Part shown: positions 51,153-59,209 of the stretch, in pieces
Position numbering within the stretch: position 1 is the first letter of the stretch
Layout of the letters: every line of letters starts with the position of its first letter
Assembly (NCBI GenBank): GCA_934318045.1
Contig: CAKREY010000009.1
Span: forward strand, 27,295 to 91,294
DNA from: Coprococcus_C sp934318045
GTDB taxonomy: Bacteria > Bacillota > Clostridia > Lachnospirales > Lachnospiraceae
DNA: 64,000 bases
Direction of reading: 5' to 3'
Translations under genes and position numbers: made by a program
The notes under the pieces: model-generated
Told to the model about the DNA's origin: nothing
The model's database searches: none
Seen by the model: only the letters and a program-made list of their open reading frames with translations

Positions 51153-51914
51153 ATGTTTGGACAAGAAATGAAAAAGAAAGCGGATAATACAATGGAAAAT
51201 GGAAGAACGGAGCAGATTATTGAACAATTGCTTGATCGTGTGGAAAATGGACGGAGTATTCCGTTTGCAGCCGGAAAAGTGCTGATCAATAAAGAAGATA
51301 CAATCCGGATGTTGAAGGAACTGGCAAATATTGTGCAGGGCGAATTGAAAATTTACCGGGATGTCAATGATAGAAAAGGAAAAATTCTGACGGAAGCAAA
51401 GAAGGAAGCGGAAGAGATTGTGACGGAAGCTGAAAAAAATGCGAGCCGCATACGCGTAACAAAACGATTGTCAACAGTTCCGGCGTTTCATCCGGGCGAC
51501 CTTGAACCGGATGAACGAGAATCTTTGCGTACAGCCGGAGATATCTACGCAGCTTCTCTGATTTATACGGATGAGATGCTCACAGAAGTCAACGATCTGC
51601 TTACAGACTCGTATGCGATGATCCGTAAGCAATATGAACAGATGGTAAATATTCTGGAAGAAAAGACAAAGATTGTAGAAGAAAACAAAGCGGAATTGAT
51701 GGGAAATCTGAAAGAGATGAGCAAGGAAGAACGCTATGCACAGATTTTGGAGTTAAGTGATCTTCTGTCGAATGAGCTGTATGATGAAAGAAGAAAAGCA
51801 AAACGCAAAGCAGAGAAAATCATAAACCGAAGGCTCCAGACAGAAACATCTGTCGCGAATAAGCAGGCTGCGGTGACTGTGGAACCGGTTCCAGATGAGA
51901 AACAAAAAAATTGA
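51153..51914 (+). CDS. Coiled-coil protein of unknown function
   Basis: A 253-residue, mostly helical cytoplasmic protein. Residues 60-110 (KKEAEEIVTEAEKNASRI region) and 150-230 form heptad-rich coiled coils that recall DivIVA or V-type ATPase subunit H-like proteins. The part FAAGKVLINKEDTIRMLKEL recalls the start of such proteins in related bacteria. I cannot assign a function. Start choice is uncertain among ATGs at 51153, 51168 and 51192; the last has GGAT eight bases upstream. It is on the same strand as the kinase (20 bp) and the thioesterase (20 bp). Confidence 0.72.
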   Translation: MFGQEMKKKADNTMENGRTEQIIEQLLDRVENGRSIPFAAGKVLINKEDTIRMLKELANIVQGELKIYRDVNDRKGKILTEAKKEAEEIVTEAEKNASRIRVTKRLSTVPAFHPGDLEPDERESLRTAGDIYAASLIYTDEMLTEVNDLLTDSYAMIRKQYEQMVNILEEKTKIVEENKAELMGNLKEMSKEERYAQILELSDLLSNELYDERRKAKRKAEKIINRRLQTETSVANKQAAVTVEPVPDEKQKN

Positions 51915-51934
51915 AATGAAAAAAGGAAAAAAGT

Positions 51935-52369
51935 ATGAAACGATATCCATATTATGAGAGAGAAATCCATTATTACGAGACAGATCGGATGGGAGTTGTC
52001 CATCATTCAAACTATGCCCGCATATTAGAAGAATGCCGCATCGATATGATGGGATATTATGGTCTGCCTTATGCAAAGTTAGAAGAGACAGGATATATGA
52101 TTCCGGTTTTAGAACTGTCTGAAAAATTTACAGAGAGTGTGAAATTTGGAGAAACAGTGAAAGTTGTTCCGGATATTTACAAAGTGAGTGCATATAAGTT
52201 TTATATCAACTATAAGATTTATGATTCTGAGATGAAACGGGTCAAACATACTGCGATGACAGCACATTGTTTTTTGAACAACGATTTCAAACCGGTAAGC
52301 CTGAAAAAAGAGGCACCTGAGTTGTATGAAAAACTGTTACTTATGGCGAATCCGGAATCATTTGGCTAA
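51935..52369 (+). CDS. Acyl-CoA thioesterase, YbgC/4HBT family
   Basis: A 144-residue hot-dog fold thioesterase. The catalytic-type motif YYETDRMGVVHHSNYARILEE (cited for its DxxGVVHxxxY core) lies near residue 14, and the hot-dog helix follows. It hydrolyses acyl-CoA thioesters, with short-chain or 4-hydroxybenzoyl-like substrates in the family. AAAGGA lies before the ATG. metF follows after 74 bp. Confidence 0.88.
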   Translation: MKRYPYYEREIHYYETDRMGVVHHSNYARILEECRIDMMGYYGLPYAKLEETGYMIPVLELSEKFTESVKFGETVKVVPDIYKVSAYKFYINYKIYDSEMKRVKHTAMTAHCFLNNDFKPVSLKKEAPELYEKLLLMANPESFG

Positions 52370-52443
52370 AGCAGGACCGCTTATATAGATGCTGAAGAAG
52401 AATAAAATACCAGAATATAGAAAAAAGAAAAAGGGAGAAACTT

Positions 52444-53298
52444 ATGATTCAAGAAAAAAAAGATAAAGGTGTTATATTTTCCTGTGAAGTATTTCCACCA
52501 AAACGGGATGATGATATCTACCAGATTTATAAAACCCTGGACGAAATAAAATTGCTGAAGCCGGATTTTGTCAGTGTGACATATGGCGCCGGCGGCAGTA
52601 ACAGCAAGAAGACTGCGACGATTGCAGCATATATACAGAACATATGCGAAGTTGAAGCGCTCGCCCATATGACAGCCGTTGGTATGGATGAAGACAGCTT
52701 GCGGGCGTTGTTATTTGAACTTAAGAAAAAAGGTGTGGAAAATATCCTGGCACTTCGTGGAGATAAACCAAAATCCATGACACAGGAAGAGTTTGACCAC
52801 CGATATTTTAAATACGCAACCGATCTGATCCCGGAGATTAAGAGAAATGGAGATTTCTTCCTTGCGGGTGCGTGTTATCCGGAGACACATCCGGAATCAA
52901 AATCGTCGGAAGAAGATCTTGCACACTTAAAACAGAAAGTGGATCTTGGTTTGAACTGCCTGATTACACAGATGTTTTTTGACAATCAGGCATTTTACAG
53001 ATTCATGGAGAAAGCGGAGAAAGCAGGCATTCATATTCCGGTACATGCTGGAATCATGCCGGTGACTGCCGCAAAACAACTTGGCACAAGTGTGACTTTG
53101 TCCGGCTCGTCAGTTCCGCCTGCCATGAGCAACATGATTGCCAAATACGGGGAACATCCGGAAGACATGAAAAAAGCCGGTATTGAATACGCAGTCAATC
53201 AGATTCTAGATCTGAAAAAACATGGTGTTGCCGGCATACATATCTATTCGATGAATAAAGCAGATGTGACAAAAGAAATCTATGAAGCCAGTTTTTAA
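52444..53298 (+). CDS. metF: Methylenetetrahydrofolate reductase
   Basis: MetF reduces 5,10-methylene-THF to 5-methyl-THF for methionine synthesis or the Wood-Ljungdahl methyl branch. The 284-residue FAD barrel has CEVFPPKRDDD, VSVTYGAGGS, HMTAVGMDEDSL, NILALRGDKP and QMFFDNQAFYRFM, as expected. There is no methionine synthase or metV gene beside it, so the methionine role is more likely (inference). It ends inside a palindrome shared with the convergent GGDEF gene, overlapping it by four bases. Confidence 0.95.
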   Translation: MIQEKKDKGVIFSCEVFPPKRDDDIYQIYKTLDEIKLLKPDFVSVTYGAGGSNSKKTATIAAYIQNICEVEALAHMTAVGMDEDSLRALLFELKKKGVENILALRGDKPKSMTQEEFDHRYFKYATDLIPEIKRNGDFFLAGACYPETHPESKSSEEDLAHLKQKVDLGLNCLITQMFFDNQAFYRFMEKAEKAGIHIPVHAGIMPVTAAKQLGTSVTLSGSSVPPAMSNMIAKYGEHPEDMKKAGIEYAVNQILDLKKHGVAGIHIYSMNKADVTKEIYEASF

Positions 53299-55613
53299 AC
53301 TGGCTTCAAAACATCTTTCCGTTTGTTTTTCTTGTGTTCATATAGAGACTTGTCTGCCTGGTGCAGCACATCTTCGATGTTCAGTGTCGGACTGCACTGG
53401 AATGTAGATACACCAAGACTGATATCGACATAATAAGGCTTTCCATTTGTTTCATTTAACTGGGTGGAGAGCTCTTTTATTTTACTGCACAGATCATCTG
53501 GCGTATGGGGATCCACCAAAAAACAGAATCCAACGAATTCATCACCGCCAATCCGGCCGATTACGTCATCTTCATGAAAACTTTCCTGTAAAATATGTGC
53601 AATGCTTTTGATTGCATAATCTCCGTTCTTGTGCCCAAAACGGTCGTTGACCTGCTTTAGGTTATCCATATCCGCAAAAAGAAGCATGGCAGGTTTTCCA
53701 TCGTTGTATGACGAGTTGACGTGCGACTGCACATTGTCTAAAAAACCGCGGCGGTTGTTGATGCCTGTAAGTCCATCTGTGATAGACAAGCGGTTTAAAA
53801 GACGGTTTTTCTCGTTTAACTCAGCAGCGGAACATGCAAGCTTGCTCTGCGTGAGAAACTGTTGTTTCATAAGCGAGATAAAATTCAGGGATATGGCAAG
53901 CTGAAGGCTGTTTGGATAAATATTCTGAAAATATTCGATTCCGATTTCACCGACAAATAAGCCATACTGGATGTTGTTTGTAAATAGCGGCGTGATGACT
54001 AGCGTTTTCCGGCGGTCGTACGAAGTATATTGGTTAAAAAATACTTTTTCCGAAGAAATCAGCCGGTCATCTCCGTTTAAATAAACCGTCTTACCGTTAT
54101 TGTTGCATGCCTGCAGATATAATGTCTTTGGAATCTTCCATGAACCATCTGGCAGCAACATGACTGGATCTTCATAGATATACATATAAGAACTTGTAAA
54201 ATGTGCATCCTGGAGCTTTTCCATGATCAAACGGAAACAGGATTCTTCATCATCGCTGTAAGTGAGTGTGTCTCTCGTAATATACATCGATGACCAGACG
54301 GATTCTTTGTGTTCGTGGACCGTGTTGTAAAGCGTATTGGATGATTTTGCCAATATGTCAGAATACAGTCGGTTGAAAAGCTGCAAGACTTTGCACCGGC
54401 TGTGCTCGTTGTCTGCCAATAAACATAAAAGCTGGGATAATTCCCGGATTGTATGTGTCAGTTTATCTGTGCTGAAATAAAGCTTGATAAAATCAGTGTC
54501 AATCAATGCAAGAATCTGATTTGAGATTGCAACGATGTCAAAATTCATTGTTTTGTCGGAAAAAGGTTCCAAAATAAGATCCAGAACCGGGGCAAAACGC
54601 TGGGTCAGTTCTATATAATAAAAGTTATTTTTATAATCTCCAAAGAGATAATCCGAAATATATTTTTTTGCTGCCTGCGTATCATGCTCTGCAAAAATGG
54701 AATTCAGTTTCTGCGCTTTTTTTAATTTAAAATCACCACATCCGCAGGAAGAACGTACAATCAGATTGGAATTTAAGATGCTGACATTTGTCTGACCATT
54801 GGAAAGCAGATTCAGCGCTTCGTGAACCGCATGGTATCCCATATCGATGATGTTGTTGTGCACAGTCGTAAGTGGTGGATCTAAAACAAGCGATGCAGGT
54901 GCGTTGTCGTAACCGGTGACGAGAATATCTTTGCCAATCTCAAGTCCACGCTGTTTGATTGCGTTATATCCGCCGATTGCCATGGAATCATTTGCAAATA
55001 CAATGGCTTCAAGATCTGGATTTGCGTCAAGCAGATTATTTACGATATCCTCTGTAAATTCTGAGAAGTTTCCATATACGATGCGGTTTTCGTCGATTGG
55101 AATATGATGTTCGGTAAGTACCTGGTAATAGGTTTCCAATCGTTCTTTTGCATCCGCATTTTCCCGTCTGCCGCTGACAAAACCGATCTTTGTTTTCTTG
55201 TGTTCGGTAATCAGGTGCTCGATGGCGGCCCGCATGCCTGTCTTGCCTTCCGTATACAGATATGGATATCCGGGCACTTCAATCTCAATCGTCAGAATCG
55301 GAATATCAAAATTCTTTAAAAATGAAATCATATCATTTTCAGAAAGAAAACTTCCGATCGAACCGATCGAGACAATCAAGGCATCCAGCGTATGCTTGGA
55401 TGCATAGTAAAAAATCGAATTATATTGATAATCAAACCGTGCATTTTTCGGGTCATTGTAGGATGCATTCATATACATGCCCGGGAACACGATGAGATTG
55501 ACATCAAGTTCCTTTGCAGCATAATCAACACCCTTACAAACCTCGTAAGCATAGTCGTTGTCCAGATGACAAGTGAAAAAACCGATATTTGGCCGACGTT
55601 TATTCTTCTCCAT
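53295..55613 (-). CDS. Diguanylate cyclase fused to a LacI-type sugar-binding sensor
   Basis: A 772-residue cytoplasmic protein. Residues 1-300 form a periplasmic-binding-like (LacI/PurR effector) domain without the helix-turn-helix; it begins directly with PNIGFFTCHLDNDY and includes FANDSMAIGGYNAIKQRG. A middle region (about 310-620) may include a GAF-like part. The GGDEF domain (about 640-770) has GRIGGDEFVGF with intact GGDEF at 689-693, so it should make cyclic di-GMP. The RxxD inhibitory site is not preserved. A small-molecule ligand, probably a sugar or nucleoside, would thus set cyclic di-GMP synthesis. No signal peptide is present. AAGGGG precedes the ATG. Confidence 0.9.
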   Translation of the reverse strand: MEKNKRRPNIGFFTCHLDNDYAYEVCKGVDYAAKELDVNLIVFPGMYMNASYNDPKNARFDYQYNSIFYYASKHTLDALIVSIGSIGSFLSENDMISFLKNFDIPILTIEIEVPGYPYLYTEGKTGMRAAIEHLITEHKKTKIGFVSGRRENADAKERLETYYQVLTEHHIPIDENRIVYGNFSEFTEDIVNNLLDANPDLEAIVFANDSMAIGGYNAIKQRGLEIGKDILVTGYDNAPASLVLDPPLTTVHNNIIDMGYHAVHEALNLLSNGQTNVSILNSNLIVRSSCGCGDFKLKKAQKLNSIFAEHDTQAAKKYISDYLFGDYKNNFYYIELTQRFAPVLDLILEPFSDKTMNFDIVAISNQILALIDTDFIKLYFSTDKLTHTIRELSQLLCLLADNEHSRCKVLQLFNRLYSDILAKSSNTLYNTVHEHKESVWSSMYITRDTLTYSDDEESCFRLIMEKLQDAHFTSSYMYIYEDPVMLLPDGSWKIPKTLYLQACNNNGKTVYLNGDDRLISSEKVFFNQYTSYDRRKTLVITPLFTNNIQYGLFVGEIGIEYFQNIYPNSLQLAISLNFISLMKQQFLTQSKLACSAAELNEKNRLLNRLSITDGLTGINNRRGFLDNVQSHVNSSYNDGKPAMLLFADMDNLKQVNDRFGHKNGDYAIKSIAHILQESFHEDDVIGRIGGDEFVGFCFLVDPHTPDDLCSKIKELSTQLNETNGKPYYVDISLGVSTFQCSPTLNIEDVLHQADKSLYEHKKNKRKDVLKPV

Positions 55614-55641
55614 ATACGTAACACCCCTTAAATGTCATTTC

Positions 55642-55662
55642 CATACGCAGACCCTGCGTATG
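55642..55662. promoter_or_regulatory. Hairpin in the leader of the LacI-GGDEF gene
   Basis: CATACGCAG and CTGCGTATG (55642-55650 with 55654-55662) form a 9-bp stem with a three-base loop about 30 bases before the LacI-GGDEF start on the minus strand. It may control its translation, or be an operator. Confidence 0.5.
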
Positions 55663-55760
55663 AATGTAAATGAAATAGCAATCCATTCCGTTTTAGTTTT
55701 TTTAAAAAGTAACATTTACATATAAAATTAGCATATATGTATGTAAATTTCAATAAATTT

Positions 55761-55774
55761 TCGTACAAATACGA
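55761..55774. promoter_or_regulatory. Candidate operator upstream of purM
   Basis: The inverted repeat TCGTA-CAAA-TACGA lies 25 bp before the purM -35. It resembles purine-repressor half-sites with CGAA/TTCG cores, but the match is loose. Confidence 0.35.
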
Positions 55775-55798
55775 CACAAAAATATCATATTTTCAAGG

Positions 55799-55827
55799 TT
55801 TACAAACTGTTCTATATCGAATATAAT
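55799..55827 (+). promoter_or_regulatory. Promoter of purM-purN-purD
   Basis: TTTACA (55799-55804) and a perfect TATAAT (55822-55827) are spaced by 17 bases, about 50 bases before purM. The leader is too short for a purine riboswitch. Confidence 0.7.
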
Positions 55828-55877
55828 TATTGCGTATGAAAAGTAGAGTGGGTGTTCCCAAACAGGAGGATAAAATT

Positions 55878-56903
55878 ATGGATTATAAAAAAGCAGGCGT
55901 TGATATCGAAGCAGGTTATAAGTCTGTGGAACTGATGAAAGAACATATCAAGAAGACGATGCGCCCGGAAGTGCTTACAAATATTGGTGGTTTTTCAGGC
56001 GCATTTTCCCTGGATACGATCAAAAACATGGAAGAACCTGTGCTGTTATCCGGAACGGATGGCTGTGGAACGAAAGTGAAGCTTGCCATGGTGATGGATA
56101 AGCATGATACAATCGGTATTGATGCAGTTGCAATGTGCGTCAATGATATTGCCTGTGCAGGAGGCGAGCCACTGTTCTTCCTTGACTATATTGCATGTGG
56201 AAAGAACTATCCGGAGAAGATCGCAACGATTGTCGGCGGTGTTGCAGAGGGCTGCGTGCAGTCAGACGCTGCTTTAATCGGTGGTGAGACAGCAGAGCAT
56301 CCGGGACTGATGCCGGAAGATGAATATGATCTTGCAGGATTTGCAGTTGGTGTCTGCGATAAGAAGGATATGATTACCGGACAGAATATCAAGCCGGGCG
56401 ATGCTTTGATCGGTATTGCATCAACAGGTGTACACAGCAACGGATTCTCCCTTGTGCGTAAAGTGTTTGATATAACAAAGGAAAGCCTGTCTACGTATTA
56501 TGATGAACTTGGAACGACACTTGGCGAAGCATTGCTTGCACCGACAAGAATCTATGTAAAGGCACTTCGCAGCGTGAAAGAAGCCGGCGTGACGATCAAG
56601 GGATGCAGCCATATCACAGGTGGTGGATTCTATGAGAATATTCCACGTATGCTGCCGGATGGAATCGTCGCAAGCGTGAAGAAGGACAGTTATGAAGTAC
56701 CGGCAATCTTTAAGCTTCTTGCAAAGACCGGTGATATTGAAGAGAAGATGATGTACAACACATATAATATGGGTATCGGTATGGTGCTTGCTGTAGATGC
56801 TGCCGATGTAGACAAAACACTTGCTGCTTTGGAGAAGACCGGAGATAAGGCATGGGTAATCGGTGAGACAAAGGCAGGAGAAAAAGGAGTCGAATTATGC
56901 TAA
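55878..56903 (+). CDS. purM: Phosphoribosylformylglycinamidine cyclo-ligase (AIR synthetase)
   Basis: PurM closes FGAM to AIR with ATP, step 5 of purine synthesis. The 341-residue protein has VLLSGTDGCGTKVKLAM, GIDAVAMCVNDIACAGGEPLF (core DAVAMCVND) and IGGETAEHPG, then GCSHITGGGFYEN. I chose the ATG at 55878, eight bases after AGGAGG; the upstream reading from 55830 crosses the likely start of transcription. It overlaps purN by seven bases. Confidence 0.96.
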   Translation: MDYKKAGVDIEAGYKSVELMKEHIKKTMRPEVLTNIGGFSGAFSLDTIKNMEEPVLLSGTDGCGTKVKLAMVMDKHDTIGIDAVAMCVNDIACAGGEPLFFLDYIACGKNYPEKIATIVGGVAEGCVQSDAALIGGETAEHPGLMPEDEYDLAGFAVGVCDKKDMITGQNIKPGDALIGIASTGVHSNGFSLVRKVFDITKESLSTYYDELGTTLGEALLAPTRIYVKALRSVKEAGVTIKGCSHITGGGFYENIPRMLPDGIVASVKKDSYEVPAIFKLLAKTGDIEEKMMYNTYNMGIGMVLAVDAADVDKTLAALEKTGDKAWVIGETKAGEKGVELC

Positions 56904-57490
56904 GAGTTGTCGTGTGCGTGTCCGGTGGCGGAACGAATCTGCAGGCGATTATTGATGCTGTGGCAGATGGTACGATCACGAATACAGAGCTGGTCGGCGT
57001 GATCAGCAACAATTATGGTGTGCGTGCATTGGAGCGTGCAAAGAAAGCAGGCATCGATGCAAAGGTTGTATCCCCAAAGGATTACGAGACCCGTGCAGCG
57101 TTTAATGAAGGACTGCTTGCTGCAATCCGTGCCTACCAGCCGGATTTGATTGTGCTTGCGGGATTTTTGGTTGTGATTCCGGAAGCGATGATCGAGGAAT
57201 ATGAGAATCAGATTATCAACATTCACCCATCCCTGATTCCGTCGTTTTGTGGAACCGGATATTATGGCTTGAAGGTGCATGAGGCGGCACTTTCCCGTGG
57301 CGTCAAGCTGACCGGTGCGACGGTGCATTATGTGGATAAGGGAACCGATACAGGACCGATTCTTCTGCAGAAGGCGGTGGAAGTAAAACCGGGAGACACA
57401 CCGGAGATCCTGCAGAGACGTGTGATGGAAGAGGCAGAGTGGAAGTTACTTCCGGCAGCCATTAATATGATTGCAAATGGTGAAGCATAG
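56897..57490 (+). CDS. purN: Phosphoribosylglycinamide formyltransferase
   Basis: PurN formylates GAR with 10-formyl-THF, step 3 of purine synthesis. The 197-residue protein has VCVSGGGTNLQAI at the start, VLAGFLVVIP and the catalytic block NIHPSLIPSFCGTGYYGLKVHE, including the catalytic His and the later Asp in DKGTDTGPI. AAAGGAG precedes the ATG. It overlaps purM by seven bases and is followed by purD after 27 bp. Confidence 0.96.
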   Translation: MLRVVVCVSGGGTNLQAIIDAVADGTITNTELVGVISNNYGVRALERAKKAGIDAKVVSPKDYETRAAFNEGLLAAIRAYQPDLIVLAGFLVVIPEAMIEEYENQIINIHPSLIPSFCGTGYYGLKVHEAALSRGVKLTGATVHYVDKGTDTGPILLQKAVEVKPGDTPEILQRRVMEEAEWKLLPAAINMIANGEA

Positions 57491-57517
57491 GAATAGAACC
57501 GAATAAAGGAGGAAATC

Positions 57518-58789
57518 ATGAAAGTACTTATCGTAGGCGGCGGTGGCAGAGAACATGCCATTGCATGGAAATGTAGTCAGAGCAAACAAGTGACGAAGCT
57601 TTATGCAGCACCCGGAAATGCAGGTATTGCACAGCTTGCGGAATGTGTGGATATATCAATTATGGACAAGGAAAAACTGGTTGCATTTGCAAAAGAAGCG
57701 CAGATTGATCTTGTAATTGTCGGACCGGACGATCCGCTGGTTGCAGGCGTTGCCGATGCGTTCATGGATGCCGGAATTCGTACATTTGGTCCGAGGGCCA
57801 ATGCAGCCATCATCGAAGGATCAAAGGCATTTTCCAAGGATCTGATGAAGAAATACGGAATCCCATCTGCAGCCTATGAGACATTTGATAATGCAGATGC
57901 GGCACTTGCATATCTGGAAACAGCGAAGATGCCAATCGTACTGAAGGCGGACGGCCTTGCACTTGGTAAGGGTGTATTGATCTGTAATACACTCGAAGAG
58001 GCAAAGGAAGGCGTCAAGACATTGATGCTCGACAAGCAGTTTGGTTCAGCCGGTGATAAGATCGTTATTGAGGAGTTCATGACAGGACGTGAAGTATCCG
58101 TACTTTGTTTCTGTGATGGTACGCATATTAAACCGATGGCATCCGCACAGGATCATAAGCGTGCAAAGGATGGCGACAAGGGACTTAACACCGGTGGAAT
58201 GGGAACATTCTCACCAAGCCCGTTTTATACAGATGATGTAGACAGATTCTGCAAGGAACACGTCTACCAGAAGACGATGGATGCGATGAAGGCAGAGGGC
58301 AGAGATTTCACGGGAATCTTGTTCTGTGGCTTGATGCTGACACCGGATGGTCCACGTGTACTGGAGTACAATGCACGGTTTGGAGATCCGGAGGCACAAG
58401 TTGTTCTTCCACGTATGAAGAACGATATCATTGATGTGATGGAAGCTTGCATCGATGGCAAGCTTGATGAGGTGGAGCTGGAGTTTGACGAGCAGGCAGC
58501 AGTCTGTGTGGTTCTGGCATCGGACGGATATCCGGAGCATTATGACAAGGGATTTGTGATTGATGGTCTGGATACATTTAAGGATAAAGACGGATACTAT
58601 GTATTCCATGCAGGAACCAAACAGACAGATAAAGGAATTGTAACAAATGGTGGCCGTGTATTAGGTGTGACAGCAAAGGGAAAGACATTGGTAGAGGCAC
58701 GTGCGAACGCATATAAAGCAACGGAATGGATTCAGTTTGAGAACAAATATATGCGACATGATATTGGTAAGGCCATCGATGAACAGTAA
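57518..58789 (+). CDS. purD: Phosphoribosylamine-glycine ligase
   Basis: PurD joins phosphoribosylamine and glycine with ATP, step 2 of purine synthesis. The 423-residue ATP-grasp protein has VLIVGGGGREHAIAWK, VGPDDPLVAG, VLKADGLALGKGV (ATP site), NTGGMGTFSP and EYNARFGDPEAQ. AAAGGAGG lies before the ATG. It ends the purM-N-D transcript, with the GntR gene 18 bp further on possibly joined by read-through. Confidence 0.97.
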   Translation: MKVLIVGGGGREHAIAWKCSQSKQVTKLYAAPGNAGIAQLAECVDISIMDKEKLVAFAKEAQIDLVIVGPDDPLVAGVADAFMDAGIRTFGPRANAAIIEGSKAFSKDLMKKYGIPSAAYETFDNADAALAYLETAKMPIVLKADGLALGKGVLICNTLEEAKEGVKTLMLDKQFGSAGDKIVIEEFMTGREVSVLCFCDGTHIKPMASAQDHKRAKDGDKGLNTGGMGTFSPSPFYTDDVDRFCKEHVYQKTMDAMKAEGRDFTGILFCGLMLTPDGPRVLEYNARFGDPEAQVVLPRMKNDIIDVMEACIDGKLDEVELEFDEQAAVCVVLASDGYPEHYDKGFVIDGLDTFKDKDGYYVFHAGTKQTDKGIVTNGGRVLGVTAKGKTLVEARANAYKATEWIQFENKYMRHDIGKAIDEQ

Positions 58790-58807
58790 TCAGGAAGAAG
58801 GAATTTT

Positions 58808-59209
58808 ATGTTCATTGAACTTGATTTTAACAGCAACGAGGCAATTTATATGCAGTTGCGGAATCAGATTATACTGGGAATTGCACAGGATAAAATCAAG
58901 AATGGTGAGTCGTTGCCGTCTGTTCGGCAATTGGCGGAAGATATCGGTGTGAATATGCACACAGTGAACAAAGCATATGCATTACTTCGAAATGACGGAT
59001 ATCTGAAGCTTGACCGGAGAAAAGGAGCGGTTGTCTGTGTGACGGTAGAGTCGCGCAAGGAACAGCTCGAGAAGGTCAATCTGGATATGCAGATGCTGGT
59101 AGCGGAGGCAATATGCAAAGATATCAGTCTTGCTGAAATGCACCAGATTATAACGGATATGTATAAAGAATTTGGCGACATTGCACACGGAGGTAATAAG
59201 GAAACATGA
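58808..59209 (+). CDS. GntR-family regulator, YtrA type
   Basis: A 133-residue regulator with a GntR winged helix (about 10-75: YMQLRNQIILGIAQDKIKNG, SLPSVRQLAEDIGVNMHTVNKAY core PSVRQLA and TVNKAY). It has only a short helical tail instead of a ligand-binding domain, as in YtrA-like regulators. It overlaps clpC by four bases (ATGA), so the two are coupled and it probably controls its own operon, in the place where CtsR stands in other Firmicutes. The effector, if any, is unknown. Confidence 0.9.
   Translation: MFIELDFNSNEAIYMQLRNQIILGIAQDKIKNGESLPSVRQLAEDIGVNMHTVNKAYALLRNDGYLKLDRRKGAVVCVTVESRKEQLEKVNLDMQMLVAEAICKDISLAEMHQIITDMYKEFGDIAHGGNKET

Noticed and set aside
55799..55877. Purine riboswitch before purM
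   Set aside because: The leader after the promoter is about 44 bases, too short, and the conserved loop sequences are missing.
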